Source of the DNA: Stenopsyche tienmushanensis
Taxonomy: Eukaryota > Arthropoda > Insecta > Trichoptera > Stenopsychidae
Length of the DNA: 64,000 nt
Assembly: GCA_008973525.1 (NCBI GenBank)
Contig: WACJ01000060.1
Coordinates: forward strand, 558,001 to 622,000
Reading direction: 5' to 3'
This document shows, piece after piece, positions 23,388-34,500 of the stretch. Under the pieces are notes generated by a model that was not told where the DNA came from, did no database searches, and saw only the letters and a program-made list of their open reading frames with translations. The stretch's first letter is position 1; each line of letters begins with the position of its first letter. A program made the position numbers and the translations under genes.

Positions 23388-23925
23388 GGTTGTCCCATAA
23401 GGTTCTTTCGCAAATAAACACAGATCTAATCATAGCCATGGTTGAAGAAAACCCGCGATATACTGTTCGCGAAATAGCTAACAAGCTAGAAATACCGCGA
23501 ACATTCGTCCATAATCATCTGACAAAATTGGGCTATATCAATCGTTCAGATGTGTGGTTTCCTCATGAACTGACTGACTCAAATAAACTTCATCGTATTT
23601 CAACATGCGATATTTTTCTCCAACGACATAATAGCCAACCTTTTTTGAAGAGACTTGTCACTGGAAATGAAAGTTGGATACTCTATGTTTTGGACCAAGG
23701 GTACAGAAGCTTTAACTGTAGCTAAACCTGGCCTACATCCAAAAAAAGTATTGCTATGCATTTGGTGGGACTGGAAGGGAGTAGTTTATTATGAGCTACT
23801 TCAGCAAGGTGAAACAATCAATTCAACAAAATATTGTTCATATATTATTCAATAAATTTGATGTGATAAAAATTATTGTTTATTTTTTTCTTAATATGAA
23901 AACGAAAGAAATTTATGGGACACCC
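23388..23925 (+). mobile_element. internally deleted mariner with both terminal repeats
   Basis: This 538-bp element has intact-looking ends: left GGTTGTCCCATAAGGTTCTT and, reversed, right GGGTGTCCCATAAATTTCTT, matching at 20 of the first 23 positions and flanked by TA. Full-length mariners are about 1.3 kb with a transposase of about 345 residues. Here transposase is readable from just inside the left end (TVREIANKLEIPR, LTKLGYINRSD, WFPHELT, VTG-N-ESW, KPGLHPKK, IWWDWKG) and then jumps at about 23,838 to the right-hand untranslated end. The second and third catalytic Asp are therefore deleted. The first Asp is changed to Asn (GDESW to GNESW), and a small deletion after WILY shifts the frame. 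It is a dead, MITE-like derivative of the same subfamily as the 3.1-kb copy. Its helix-turn-helix is better preserved there than in that copy. Confidence 0.93.
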
Positions 23926-25325
23926 TAATATATTATTATAATATCAAACTTTTTGATAGTGTAATTAATTGGTGATCATTAGTTTGTGCGGCATTCATCA
24001 TATAATATTGACATAGCTGTGAATTTAAGTTTTAAACATTTTTACTAAATTTGAAATAAAATGAATAAAAATTGTTTATTGTACGGCGAATGATATTTTT
24101 ATGAACGTGCAAAAAAATGCTTTTCCAAGAATCGAGTCTCAAAATCATCCTGTACATAATATATATCGGATATTTTCAATTACAATGTATATTGAACATG
24201 TATAATTAACGTGATAACATTTTATGGCTCAGAGCAAAGTAACATAGCAAACAAAATGTGAACTTTGATGTATTCGCTTGATTATTTTTTCTACATTAAC
24301 CGTATGCAAAAAACGAGCCGTGTAAAACAAAACCCACTTAATTTCTAGATTAGAGATTACAGTAAATACATGATGAAAATGATTGAAGAGCTCTTTCGAG
24401 ACCAACACCTTAAGGTATAAAAGATTGAATAAGAACGTGCGCACAAACTGTTATGGCTGACGAAGACAATGCCCAAATAATGAAGAAAAAATATGTGCAC
24501 GCATTATTGCAATAACAATTATGCTCTCCGCGTTTTAAAAAAACACAAATAATCTGAATTCCAATCAAATGTTGATAGGAAGGAATTAGGTTTACAGATT
24601 TGAGGCCGGAATTTCTTAGGTTTGATTTTACGCGAGTGGCATATATATCCATTAATATATGAATTTATTGTGCGCCATTATCGATGTTGGCGATATGTGA
24701 TGGTCTCATAAATTAAATTTATAGGACGCGCGACCGAAACATTCAAAGACAAGGTTGAGCCACGATTCGAGAAACTCGATCCTCGGAAGGATCCCGTCGA
24801 ATTTGAGGCGATCGGTCTTTCTTTCGATAGATTCCCAAATTTAATTTTAGGGACGCATTTTTCTTCGGTCGTCTGTACTACCGCTTGTCGGAATGCAATG
24901 GCTTTTTTGCGAATCGCAGCCTCCGCAGCTAATTCATACCGACGAATGTCCACCGATTAGAAGCTGGTCTTTTTTATGGGCGCCTTAGCGGTGGTTCTTG
25001 CTGCGTCCGATGTGGACGATTACTTTATATTTTACGATAAACAATGGAACAATAAATCATAAAGTGGTACAACATTTTAGTGGTGAAGCGGCAGATAAGT
25101 GGGTATATAACTAACCGGCCATATTAATAGGTGAACTCACATATTGACTGAGTGAGGGAACATGCCCACAAGTCAAGTGAGATAATCGTCAGATTCTGAT
25201 ACCACCACAGGAAAGGAGACGAAAGCGAACTGCACGACTAGCACATTTCGCTGATGATGATAAAAACACTTCTGGTGAGAATTATTTAAAAATTGATTTT
25301 CAACTGTCCGTCATATTGCCAATAT
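23926..25325. other. noncoding; GC-richer island 24,680-25,060
   Basis: AT-rich except for the island. On the minus strand the island is open for 91 codons (24,678-24,953) with an Arg/Ser-rich product and no recognised domain. I do not call it a gene. Confidence 0.4.
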
Positions 25326-25718
25326 TCAATTAAATTTAAAATCGTCTATTTCTTGTTTAAAATACATATATAATGCATGAGACTCACGCACGGTAGACGT
25401 AAAACTTCTTAGCTTTTGGTAAAAGCTAATTTTATGCAATAGAAAGTGTCTAGACGCTAGGTTGCTTCCATGATCATACAGATCATAGAAAATACCACAA
25501 AAAGCCTTAAAAGAGAACGGAGTGGCCATAAGGTTTATATGCTCAATCGGTCCACTTTTTGGACCGCTGATATGACGAATGAGCGGCTCGCGATCGGATA
25601 CCATATTTGAATATAACGATAATGAAGAAAATAGGGATATTATATTATAAAAACGGACAGAGTCAATCGTTGGTTCATGTAAAGTAGAATAGTTGAGTAA
25701 AATAAAAACCATGCGCAA
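25326..25718 (-). other. unrecognised 130-codon open frame
   Basis: An open frame on the minus strand ends at a TAA/TGA-bounded FKFN and contains REPLIRHISGPKSGPIEHIN and a Phe/Tyr-rich second half. No domain, signal peptide or membrane segment is recognised. In DNA of this base composition a frame of this length is expected by chance only about once or less per 64 kb over six frames, so it is borderline. It may be an exon, a fragment of an unknown element, or chance. Confidence 0.2.
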
Positions 25719-25779
25719 CTCTTCATCGTATTTGTTATTTTTAAGCGTTTTTAGGTATCGAAAAATAAATGCTTCTGTG

Positions 25780-26260
25780 CCTCCTTAGTGAAATAAGATT
25801 TTGCCGAATTTTCAGCGATCTTACCGCAGAGCCTTGAAATAATTTTGGGTTCCGGGCACTTACGTTTGTGTGGGGCGTACGTGCGTTACAATGAAACAAA
25901 GTGGATGTGAGTGTTCGCAGTGTTGTAAGGCGGGCGGCGCTCACACAAACAATGAGCACGTTCGGCTAACAAGAGGCGCGCGCTCGCCGCCTCGCTTTTA
26001 CGACACCCCGCACTGCCCATAATGACGGGGCAGGGGTCTCTGGAAACCCCAAAATAACCTGTGGGCACCACTACGTGGTGGGGTTATCAATAAATCCAAT
26101 AAAGCCAACCGTTTGAGGTGACCGCACACCGTTGTAAATAGCGCCAGAATCAAACAATACACCGTTAAGGCGGTACAAAATTTAAGCTCGCTACGTTCAG
26201 TCGAACCATTTTTAGACTTCGACGTCGATAACGACCCTTCGCTTTCAAAGTTGATAGTAC
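25780..26260. other. CpG- and GC-rich island
   Basis: The segment 25,925-26,000 contains dense CpG (GGCGGGCGGCGCTC, GAGGCGCGCGCTCGCCGCC), unlike anything nearby. An imperfect dyad (CCACTACGTGGTGG, 26,068-26,081) follows. Overlapping minus-strand frames are open but unrecognised. It could be a promoter, a young insertion, or an unmethylated island. Confidence 0.4.
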
Positions 26261-26364
26261 TAACTAGCATAATTCAAAATCAATTTATTTGTCTAAATGT
26301 ACTATAAAATACATTGCACGTTCGCTTGTATCGCATGACATTCCCGCAGCTGCTAATACTGAAC

Positions 26365-26455
26365 AAATATAGTATGAATTAGATGAATCTTACTCATAAA
26401 TGCGTATTCAAGAGGCTCTAGTTCTGCAATGATCTATTTATTATAATCATAGGAA
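26365..26455 (-). repeat. dispersed repeat A, fragment (copy 3)
   Basis: Plus-strand ATGAATTAGATGAATCTTAC...GCGTATTCAAGAGGCTCTAG and TTCTGCAATGATCT parallel ATGAATTGGATGTAACCCC...GTGGATATTCAAGGGTCCCT and AGTTCTGCAGTGGACT at 21,629-21,690. Only the one end of the repeat is present. It is more diverged than copies 1 and 2. Confidence 0.5.
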
Positions 26456-26697
26456 CAGGTTAGTATCAGGGCATTCGCCAAGGGCGTTGATGTTACTAGA
26501 GCAACATGATCCAATAAATTAAAAATTTCTCAGAAAAATACGGAATGTAGCATGGTCGGTTTAAAATAGTATCATATAATCATAAAAATTACATAAAACT
26601 AAGATAAATGATTGATATTTTTTGTTTTAATTAATGATCGAAGCTTTTGTAATGATGGAAATCAATAAGAGATGAACAAATATATATACACATTTAA

Positions 26698-27578
26698 ATC
26701 TTTTTTGTGCGGTAGATGCGTTCTGCGGAAAATCGCACAAAAAAAGCTATGACTTACAAAGCTACGTTCCATGGGTTTTAAAAACCGCATAGCTTTGAAA
26801 CAGCTATATAAAATATATCCAAAATCGCATAAAAAAAATTAATAAAAAAAGGAAAACAATAAGGTAATTAAAAAATAACATTTTTGTTAACATTTAAAGA
26901 ACGTCTTGCATCATTGGTAAAATTTGAAGGATGTCTGACATTTGGCATCTCAAATGCTAAACATCCACTAGAGAAATACTAATTATTTTAATTACAAACT
27001 ATCATCGCAATATGATAATTTTCGTTGCGATTTTCGATATGATTCAAAATCGCTCTCTTCTTCGGAAGAAATAGTATACTCAATGCCAATGGCATCATTG
27101 TTCTGTGTAGATTTTCTCTTTCCAACAATATAATTCATAATTAGTGAAGATGTCACTGTAATCCCTAACTCAAAACAATATAAAACACAAAATGGCGACT
27201 GTTTAAAAAATCAGTCAAGTCATTTTTTGGTCTTATTTTTTCAGTTTTAATTTTTTTTAAAAATTAAAATTTTGGAATAAATCTGTCAGGGATAATAGAG
27301 GGTTGTATAGAAAAAATTCGTACCCAGTTTGAAGTAAAATAATTAATTAAAACTTGAGTTATGATGTCAACCGTGTTGAAAAAAGTGGTTTCGAAAAAAA
27401 CGCGTTAAAAAATTTCATTATGGTAGGAGCGGTCAAGTTGTGTTTCGGTTAGTATTGATGATTTAGTTCCTATTTTATCCAAAATACCTCAATACGCACT
27501 CTTTATGAAATTTAAAAAAAAGAAAAAAAATGCTTTAATAAAAACCGTATAACTTCGAAATCGCACAAAAAAAGGTTT
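26698..27578. mobile_element. possible composite of TTTTTTATGCG MITEs
   Basis: The left end, TCTTTTTTGTGCGGTAGATG at 26,699, begins a short hairpin closed by ATCGCACAAAAAAAGC near 26,734-26,749. AAAACCGCATAGCTTTGAAA follows at about 26,780 and AAAATCGCATAAAAAAAATT at about 26,822. The far end, AAAACCGTATAACTTCGAAA then TCGCACAAAAAAAGG (27,541-27,575), is the reverse complement of the left end. It is either one element of about 880 bp with inverted ends or several small MITEs side by side. The interior has no recognisable coding sequence. Confidence 0.45.
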
Positions 27579-27583
27579 GAGTG

Positions 27584-27932
27584 TATACAGGTTGATTTGC
27601 ACATGGACCAACAAATTTTTTTTTTTGGGGATTGAGGGGCTTTTTTGCTACGTTTTACAAATAGGCCCTATGTCCTAAGTGTCAGGGTTGTTGAATAAAA
27701 AAAATTTTTCAACATTTTTTCGACACTACTGGGTTTATTTCGTGATATCACGACCACGGATTAAAAAGTCATGACGATTTAAAGGTGAAATTTTTTAAAA
27801 ATGTCGTTGTTTTAAAAAAATTCTACTTCGACACCTCTGACACTTAGGACATAGAACTTATGTGTGAAACATAGCAAAAGATCCCCCTAATCCCAAAAAA
27901 AAATTCTGTTCATTTGCAAAACATCCTGTATA
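27584..27932. mobile_element. foldback (long inverted-repeat) MITE
   Basis: The two halves of this segment of about 350 bp are inverted copies. The left arm runs TATACAGGTTGATTTGCACATGG, a T-run, GGGGATTGAGGGGCTTTTTTGCTA, then CTATGTCCTAAGTGTCAG at 27,668-27,685. The right arm reversed runs TATACAGGATGTTTTGCAAATG, a T-run, GGGATTAGGGGGATCTTTTGCTA, then CTATGTCCTAAGTGTCAG at 27,837-27,854. Each arm is about 100 bp. The centre contains a perfect 14-bp palindrome, TCGTGATATCACGA (27,740-27,753). There is no coding sequence. Single-stranded it would fold into one long hairpin. The outer TATA/TA is the likely target duplication. Superfamily unknown. Confidence 0.8.
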
Positions 27933-30005
27933 TATATTCTTCACTTCACTTTTTATTTAAAAAACGTTATTTTCGTGCGGTACTCCTAATATAAGCCCTA
28001 AACAACTAAAAAATACATAAATATAATGAATAAAAGACGTAAAGCATTTCAGCAAGCAAACTTTTTTGGAGGGTTTCAAGGGGAAAAAGGGTTTAACTTG
28101 AAAATGAAGTAAAAAAAAGTAATTCGGTTTAAAAGGTTGTGAAATTTTAACATCTATATATTCCAAAAAATTACAAGTTGATTTTTTTAATTCGATTTTT
28201 CAAAGATGAATTCCTGGGTGGGTTTTTTTTTTAAATACATTTAGGCTACATCTAGAAAATTTTATTTAAATGATCCCTTGTATTAAAATAAAATACATTT
28301 CTAAATATATTATTTGTGAACTAATATTTAAAACGGTTTACTATCGACTTTGTACCCACATTAAAATTTTCTAAAAGAAAAGCTCTTTTTTTATTGTCGC
28401 AAATATGGCAGGATTCGTTCAATCAATGTACCAAATAAATGATTTTCTTGTTGAATGACCCTATAATGTTATGATATTAATATGAAGATTTGTGATAAAA
28501 TCTAAACATAATACAAATTTTGATAATTTAGCAGAACTACGTACGCACATCACAATTTTCAAGTGCATAGTAATTTTTTTTTTAAATTTAAATATCAAGT
28601 ACACATTTCTGGGTCAGAAAAATTAAATTCACCCAATCGCCTTAACTCCCTATAATCACACTATTAAAATTTCGAAATGATACCATCCCATTATTAAGCC
28701 AAAATATTGTAAATTAAAATCCAAAGCCCAATCGATCAAAAGAAACGAGGTTGCATTTAATGAGGAATATGTAAATCGAGCCCATGATCACAGCGGAAGT
28801 CGTAAATCACATTTAATAACGGTAAAGAGCGTCAGACTTTAAAATCTAGCAACTCCAGAAAGGGAGAGTTTGCCAAATAATAAATCATGAATTTTAATTT
28901 AAATCGCATATTAAAAAAAACACATTCGATTGGCGTCTCGAAGTGCGAAAACGGAGTTGAATTTATCGCGGGGTAGCATTAACCCTTTTAATCGTACCCC
29001 GCTGCGACCAATTACACCGAACGAATGGATCCAAATGAGAAGCACGCAGGCTGTTGTAAAGGACCTCGTGTATATTTTACCAAAGCGAAATGAGTAAAAA
29101 TAAAAAGGTCATCTTAACACATTAACTATTGAAATTTTAATAACGTTAATCATATTATAAGAGCGTACTATTGTTAATCTTAACACTCCGAAGACAGTAG
29201 CCACGAGTCTACTGATTGCACAACGGCATCATTTAGAAGCGAACCTCCCCGCGGTCATGATTTATTACTCGGCGGGATCATCGCGAAGAGCTTTCGGCGG
29301 GCACAATGATAAAGAAAGCTCCGCATTCATCGTCATCAAGTTAATCCGAAGACATTCGGAGGTGCGATTCTAGAAACCGGTTCCTTTCGTCCCGACATCA
29401 CATACGGGAGTAATTTTTTTTAACCGCGGGCCCCTTCGATTCATATGCCGATTCGGTCAACAAAGAGGCAATAAAAAACATAAATACAACAATAAAATCG
29501 TACACTAATCAGATACGCCCGTGCGGCATAGCAGCCGTAATTAAATATTGCCCAATAAAAGCGAAGAATATTCATACTTTAATATTGACTAATGTACCAC
29601 AATGCTTTCGACCGTACGAATTTATACAAATCATCCTGATGAATTCGATGGACCGACTGCAGCATCTCATTCAGCCAGATATGAGATTCATTTTGCTGAA
29701 TTGAAAATATGATAATAAAAAAAAGTGCATACATCGTTTAAGACCTGGCTGGTCGCATCCTGAGCGAGGTACTTATTGCATTAATTGAAATCCTTACAAA
29801 TGCATCCTTAGTGAATATAAATATACAAATTATGTATTTACATATAAGCTTAAATCGAAGCTCAAATAATATTTCTTCTTTTATGATTTCATATCCGTTA
29901 TTGGATGTAGGCAATTTCCATAAGAGACTATGTAGGGAAAGGATCTTTCACGTGGTAATTTTAAATTAGCCTTCCACATATTTTTAATATGTGTTAAAAT
30001 AAGAT
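27933..30005. other. noncoding; GC-richer island 28,730-29,760
   Basis: No coding motif is present. The island includes TTAACCCTTTTAATCG at 28,980 (piggyBac-terminus-like, see findings) and CpG-rich sequence at 29,220-29,440 carrying TTTATTAC-type homeodomain words. The rest is AT-rich. Confidence 0.4.
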
Positions 30006-30007
30006 AA

Positions 30008-31573
30008 GAGTAGAATCTCGATTATCTGGATTGTTCAAAATAAAATGCTGATTTGCGCGTGGAGAATTTTGTTCGCTCGTTATTGCATATTAAGAAGTTT
30101 ACTAATTGTTTAATATCAGAAGATGGAAGCTCAGAGCGAAGAGTTATGAAAAAAGAAAATACAGAATTTGATGAGTGTATTTTTATTTGGTTCATTCGAA
30201 GACGATCAATTTAATAGTTAATATCAGGTCCATTATTGTGTGAAAAAGCAATATTTTTCAATGCAAAATTAAATGGAGATTACACCTTTAAAGCAAATTC
30301 GGGCTGGCTTGAAAATTTCAAAAGACGACATGGTATCGAAGAACTTGAAATTCGTGGGGAAAAGCTTTCTGCTGACATGCCTTCCGTAAACACATTAAAA
30401 CTAGCTGTGGAGAAGGAAGGATTCGACGAAGAATTTATATACAATGCTGATGGAACCACCTTAAATTGGAAAAAAAACTACCCAAAAAATCTTTGACATC
30501 AAGACGTGAATGGGATGATCTGGGTACAAAACTAGTAAAAAACGTGTCACTATAATGCTGTGTGCAAATGCAGCAGGCAGACACAGCCTGCCACTGCTTA
30601 TCATTAGAAAATCAAAGAATCCCAGATGCTTTAAGAATACCAAAAGTCTTCCAGTTGAATATGATCATAAGAAAAAATCCCGGATAAAAGTTTTTAAACG
30701 ATGGTATGAAAAACGGTTCATACTAGAAGTGAAAATACATCACAAATCTATAGATAAAAGAGGAAAACATTATTATTACTAGACAACGCGACGTCCCACC
30801 CATCTATAGAAAGTTTAAACCAGATCGATCAAGGTGTAATAGAAACATTCAAACGTTTACATATATAAATCAGATGCTTCGACGATTTTTGCTACACAGA
30901 CGAAAATAATGAAGAAATATTTATCAGCTTCCACAAGAAAAATAATTAAAAATACTGTTGCTATACGCAGCAGATAGTTGGAGCTCTTTCGATGTGTCAA
31001 CTTTGAAAAAATCATCGAGAATTTTAAAAGACCTTTAGTAAGTTCCAGTAACGCGATAGAACTTGATATAAGGCAGAGACATTGCGGAAGCAACAGCACA
31101 AATTTCTATATGTGCTGAATGCGACGAAGATTTATCAGAAAACTTAGTGATTAAACTGCGATGAAAACGATCCTTTATTCTAAAATTTGAATGATGAGGA
31201 AATAACTGTAGAAATATCTGACTCCGAAGAACAAGATCGAGAAGACGAAGAAGAGATTTACGAGGGGGAAGATATTGATCCTACACATTCTGAAGCTTTT
31301 CAGTGTTTAAATTTCCCCATGAAATTAGTTGAGAACCAAGAAGAGATTCAGAACAACTTATACATTTCTAAAAGAAGAGCTTCTAAAGTCAAAGTCGATA
31401 ATTGATTTTTGTATAAAAAAAATTATTTATAACATGTGTATGTGTATGTAAATCTAGACAAATAAAAATTATTACTACTTACCCTGTCAATTATGACTAT
31501 TTTCAATTATTCAAATTTTCGTTATCCGAACTATTTTCATCCCCAATTATTCCGTATAACCGAGGTTCTACTG
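30008..31573 (+). mobile_element. Tigger/pogo DNA transposon, both ends present
   Basis: The left end at 30,008 reads GAGTAGAATCTCGATTATCT and the right end, reversed from 31,573, reads CAGTAGAACCTCGGTTATAC, the classic Tigger/pogo terminus (18 of 23 bases match between ends). TA follows the right end at 31,574-31,575, and the left flank is TAA, consistent with a slightly decayed TA duplication. At 1,566 bp it is somewhat shorter than Tigger-type elements that encode a transposase of 450-550 residues. It encloses a broken transposase (next entry). Confidence 0.88.
30137..31405 (+). pseudogene. Tigger/jerky-type transposase pseudogene
   Basis: The CENP-B-like DNA-binding region is readable from about 30,150. 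It runs KENTEFDECIFIWFIRRRS, two stops, SGPLLCEKAIFFNAKLNG, then SGWLENFKRRHGIEELEIRGEKLSAD (30,299-30,376). The DDE domain begins with EFIYNADGTTLNW (first Asp; the family has NADETGLNW). It continues with a frameshift and ITIMLCANAAGR-like, LPLLIIRKSKNPRCFKN near 30,590-30,635, LLLDNATSHP with the second Asp near 30,771-30,800, and DQGVIETFKRL near 30,825-30,858. A decayed stretch follows and then an acidic C-terminus (DSEEQDREDEEEIYEGED, 31,215-31,270) as in jerky-like proteins. Several stops and frameshifts split it into at least five pieces, and the third acidic residue was not located. Domesticated jerky genes have intact frames, so this is plainly a dead transposon copy. Confidence 0.9.
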
Positions 31574-31575
31574 TA

Positions 31576-34500
31576 TTTGATTTATAGATAGGTGAGGATT
31601 TTATGATATAAATTTAATTCATTTTTGTTTGAGAATTCTGTATTAAGAAATATTAAGATGTGGTATACAATATAAAAAATGACATTTTATCGTTGCTTTT
31701 GATAAATGACCAAATGTTCGTAAAATGGATGGTGATCGTATAATTCTTGGATTCTAATTATGAATATTAGGGTTCAAATCACGATTGTGCAAAAAAATCA
31801 TCATTATGACAAATTTGAAAAAATATTATGGAGTATTTACGCAAATATGTTACATTATGATTCTGCAAACAATTATTATGCTCATCTTATTATAATCACT
31901 CTAATATTTTTTGCATGATTATAATCATATAAGCCAAAAAATATAATGATGGTCTATGTATAATAGATAAATATAAGAATAGAAAATAATGATCATTGCT
32001 AAAATAATATGGAAAGGTTAAGCTTATTCATTTTCTTATATCAACACTTCCAAGAAGCACCCGCCCAGAATGGTAACACCATTATGGTGTTAATGCAACG
32101 ACACGAACTGAGTGCTGCAAATTGTGATTCAGCATAATGCAACAGTGTCGTAACAACAAATCGTTAAACAGAATAACAGTTCAAAGCTATTATACTAAGG
32201 AAATCCGCTATTAAACTTATCAGTTCAATCCATGTCCAACACAGATCGGTACTAAGTTGAACTGAATAATTTTGAACGATTAACAACCCTTAATTGCAGA
32301 TTCTCGCCACGGTCTTTGATCAACTTATTTAAAATAAGAAAAAACAGTGATTCATCTGATATCAATAGTCTTGTTAATATGAATGAAGGCTGTTCTTGAA
32401 ACGGTGTTTATGTGAGTCGCCTTGAAAATAATTGGGCTCTATGTCGTATGCGAGTAAATATTAGTACCCAGTCTATCCAGCCCAAAGAAAACAACACGAC
32501 CGAAGCATACATCACAGAGCCCGTTATTTGCATAGTGTTTTGGCGATTCTCGGTATGTATTTTCGAATTTCGAAGCGTCAAAATAACAAACTGTACATCA
32601 ATAATATTTTACAATTCAAAAAAGTTTTAATTTGCACCACGGCCATAACTAACGACAGAGTCCTTGCAATGGAAAAAAATGAAGTGCTGGTCCGTGATTA
32701 TTTTTTGCATCACAAATCACGGTGACCGCGAGTCTTTATTTGCTTTCCTATTTACGGTCGGGTCATTTAAATATTTTTCGGCTATAAATCTAAAATAATG
32801 AGGATGTTTTCTTTGCGAAACTGTCGAAAATTATTATTTCTTTATAATTGGTTCCGTTCGACTCGTTTGTTCTCGCGGGGCTTTCGTATGGGCCCGGCTC
32901 GCTTTGGGTTAACGACAATTTATTTTATAATTTCGGATAAAACATTTTCTTCATGTTAATGATTCGACATTTTCATTTTTCCATATATCAACATTAGCGT
33001 ATGGTCGTTAATAACGAATGAGGGCGTGAGTGTCGAGTTTGTGATTCATATAAAGCTTTAATTCGTTTTATTGCCATATTAATTAATTATGATTATAAAA
33101 TATTGTAATTTTAATGAGAAATAACTATTAAATAGCTGAAATTATGCTAACTGTATTTAAAAAGCTTGCGATAACATAATACAATTTAGAAAAATAATTC
33201 ATCAGAGAATATATTTTTCAGAGATAAAGAGGACCGGAAAGTAATCAAAATTTAGAGATTTACTATTTTACAATCAGTTTATATCGAGACAGTTCTGGAA
33301 ACACATATTTTTATTACTATTAAAAATTATAGCTTTGAATTTATTGCTTTGGTATTAATATTATTTTCAATACAACACAATCACAACAGTATACCATCAA
33401 CCATTAGGCTGAATAAAACAAGAACTCTTGGATTCTTAGAATCCTTATTATGAAAAATCCTTTTTTTGCAAATTATAATGATTATTTTATTACCACGTGG
33501 TCTCCTTTGAATATCAAAATGTATACCGCATGAACTAAGAGAAATATACTTCAAAAAATGCATACAGAGATTTTAAAGACAGTAATAAAAAATGACATTT
33601 TTATATGGAAATATACCTTCTTTTTGCGTTTAAAAATCTCTACTTATACTCTTGGGTAGTCTCACATTTCTTGGCATACTTTACTCTATTGTATCTCGAA
33701 AAATCAAAAGGTTATCGGAATGAATTCCGACACTCTCGACACTACAGAACAATTCCCGAAATTTCACTAATCTCATCTCGTCGTTTCAATTACAAGCGAT
33801 TGGCATTTCAACACAATCATTCCGGCGCCATGTTACACAGCAGGGAGTCCAACGCGAAAAATTGCTGCAAGAACTCGAAGAGCGAGATTCGCTCTGAAAA
33901 ATCCTATTCGATACATCGATATCAAAGAGCTTATCGATAATAATTCTTCAATTATTCTTCAGTCATATTTTCACCATTAATATTAAAATGCATATGATGA
34001 CGTTAATCAAATGGATAGCGCATACTGTGTCCTTTACAACTTATAATTTTCTTCAACTTTTCAAGCCCTGGTCTTGTCAGGGTAATCATCGAGCAATAAA
34101 ATTGAAATATACCGATTGCTTCCCGGTTAAGAAGATGCATTAAAATTTAAGTACAACGACTTATTGTAAAATTACAACATAAAGAAGTCTTACATTGTAA
34201 GCAATATGTATGCAAAGTATGGATATTTACGCTCATATAATTGATTATTATTCGAGCTTGAAATGCGTTCTGATGAGCTAAAGTACATCATAAATTAATA
34301 AATATAAAATACAGCAAATCAATTACCAGCGCAAATTAAACATTTGAAAATCCCCACTAAAACGATCAGATATGTTTCTCCTAATATTAATACATTTAAT
34401 TTAAATTTTATGGTTTGTAAAACTATTATTTTCCACTTCATACTAAAAAAAAAACATTTTTTTGCGTTTATACATTTGATAATATAATACTATAGCTTTA

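Noticed and set aside
24678..24953. 91-codon minus-strand frame as a gene
   Set aside because: Start codon context, composition and lack of any motif or splice signals give no support beyond GC richness.
30461..31099. Minus-strand frames opposite the Tigger element
   Set aside because: The plus strand carries clear transposase motifs, so these are shadows.
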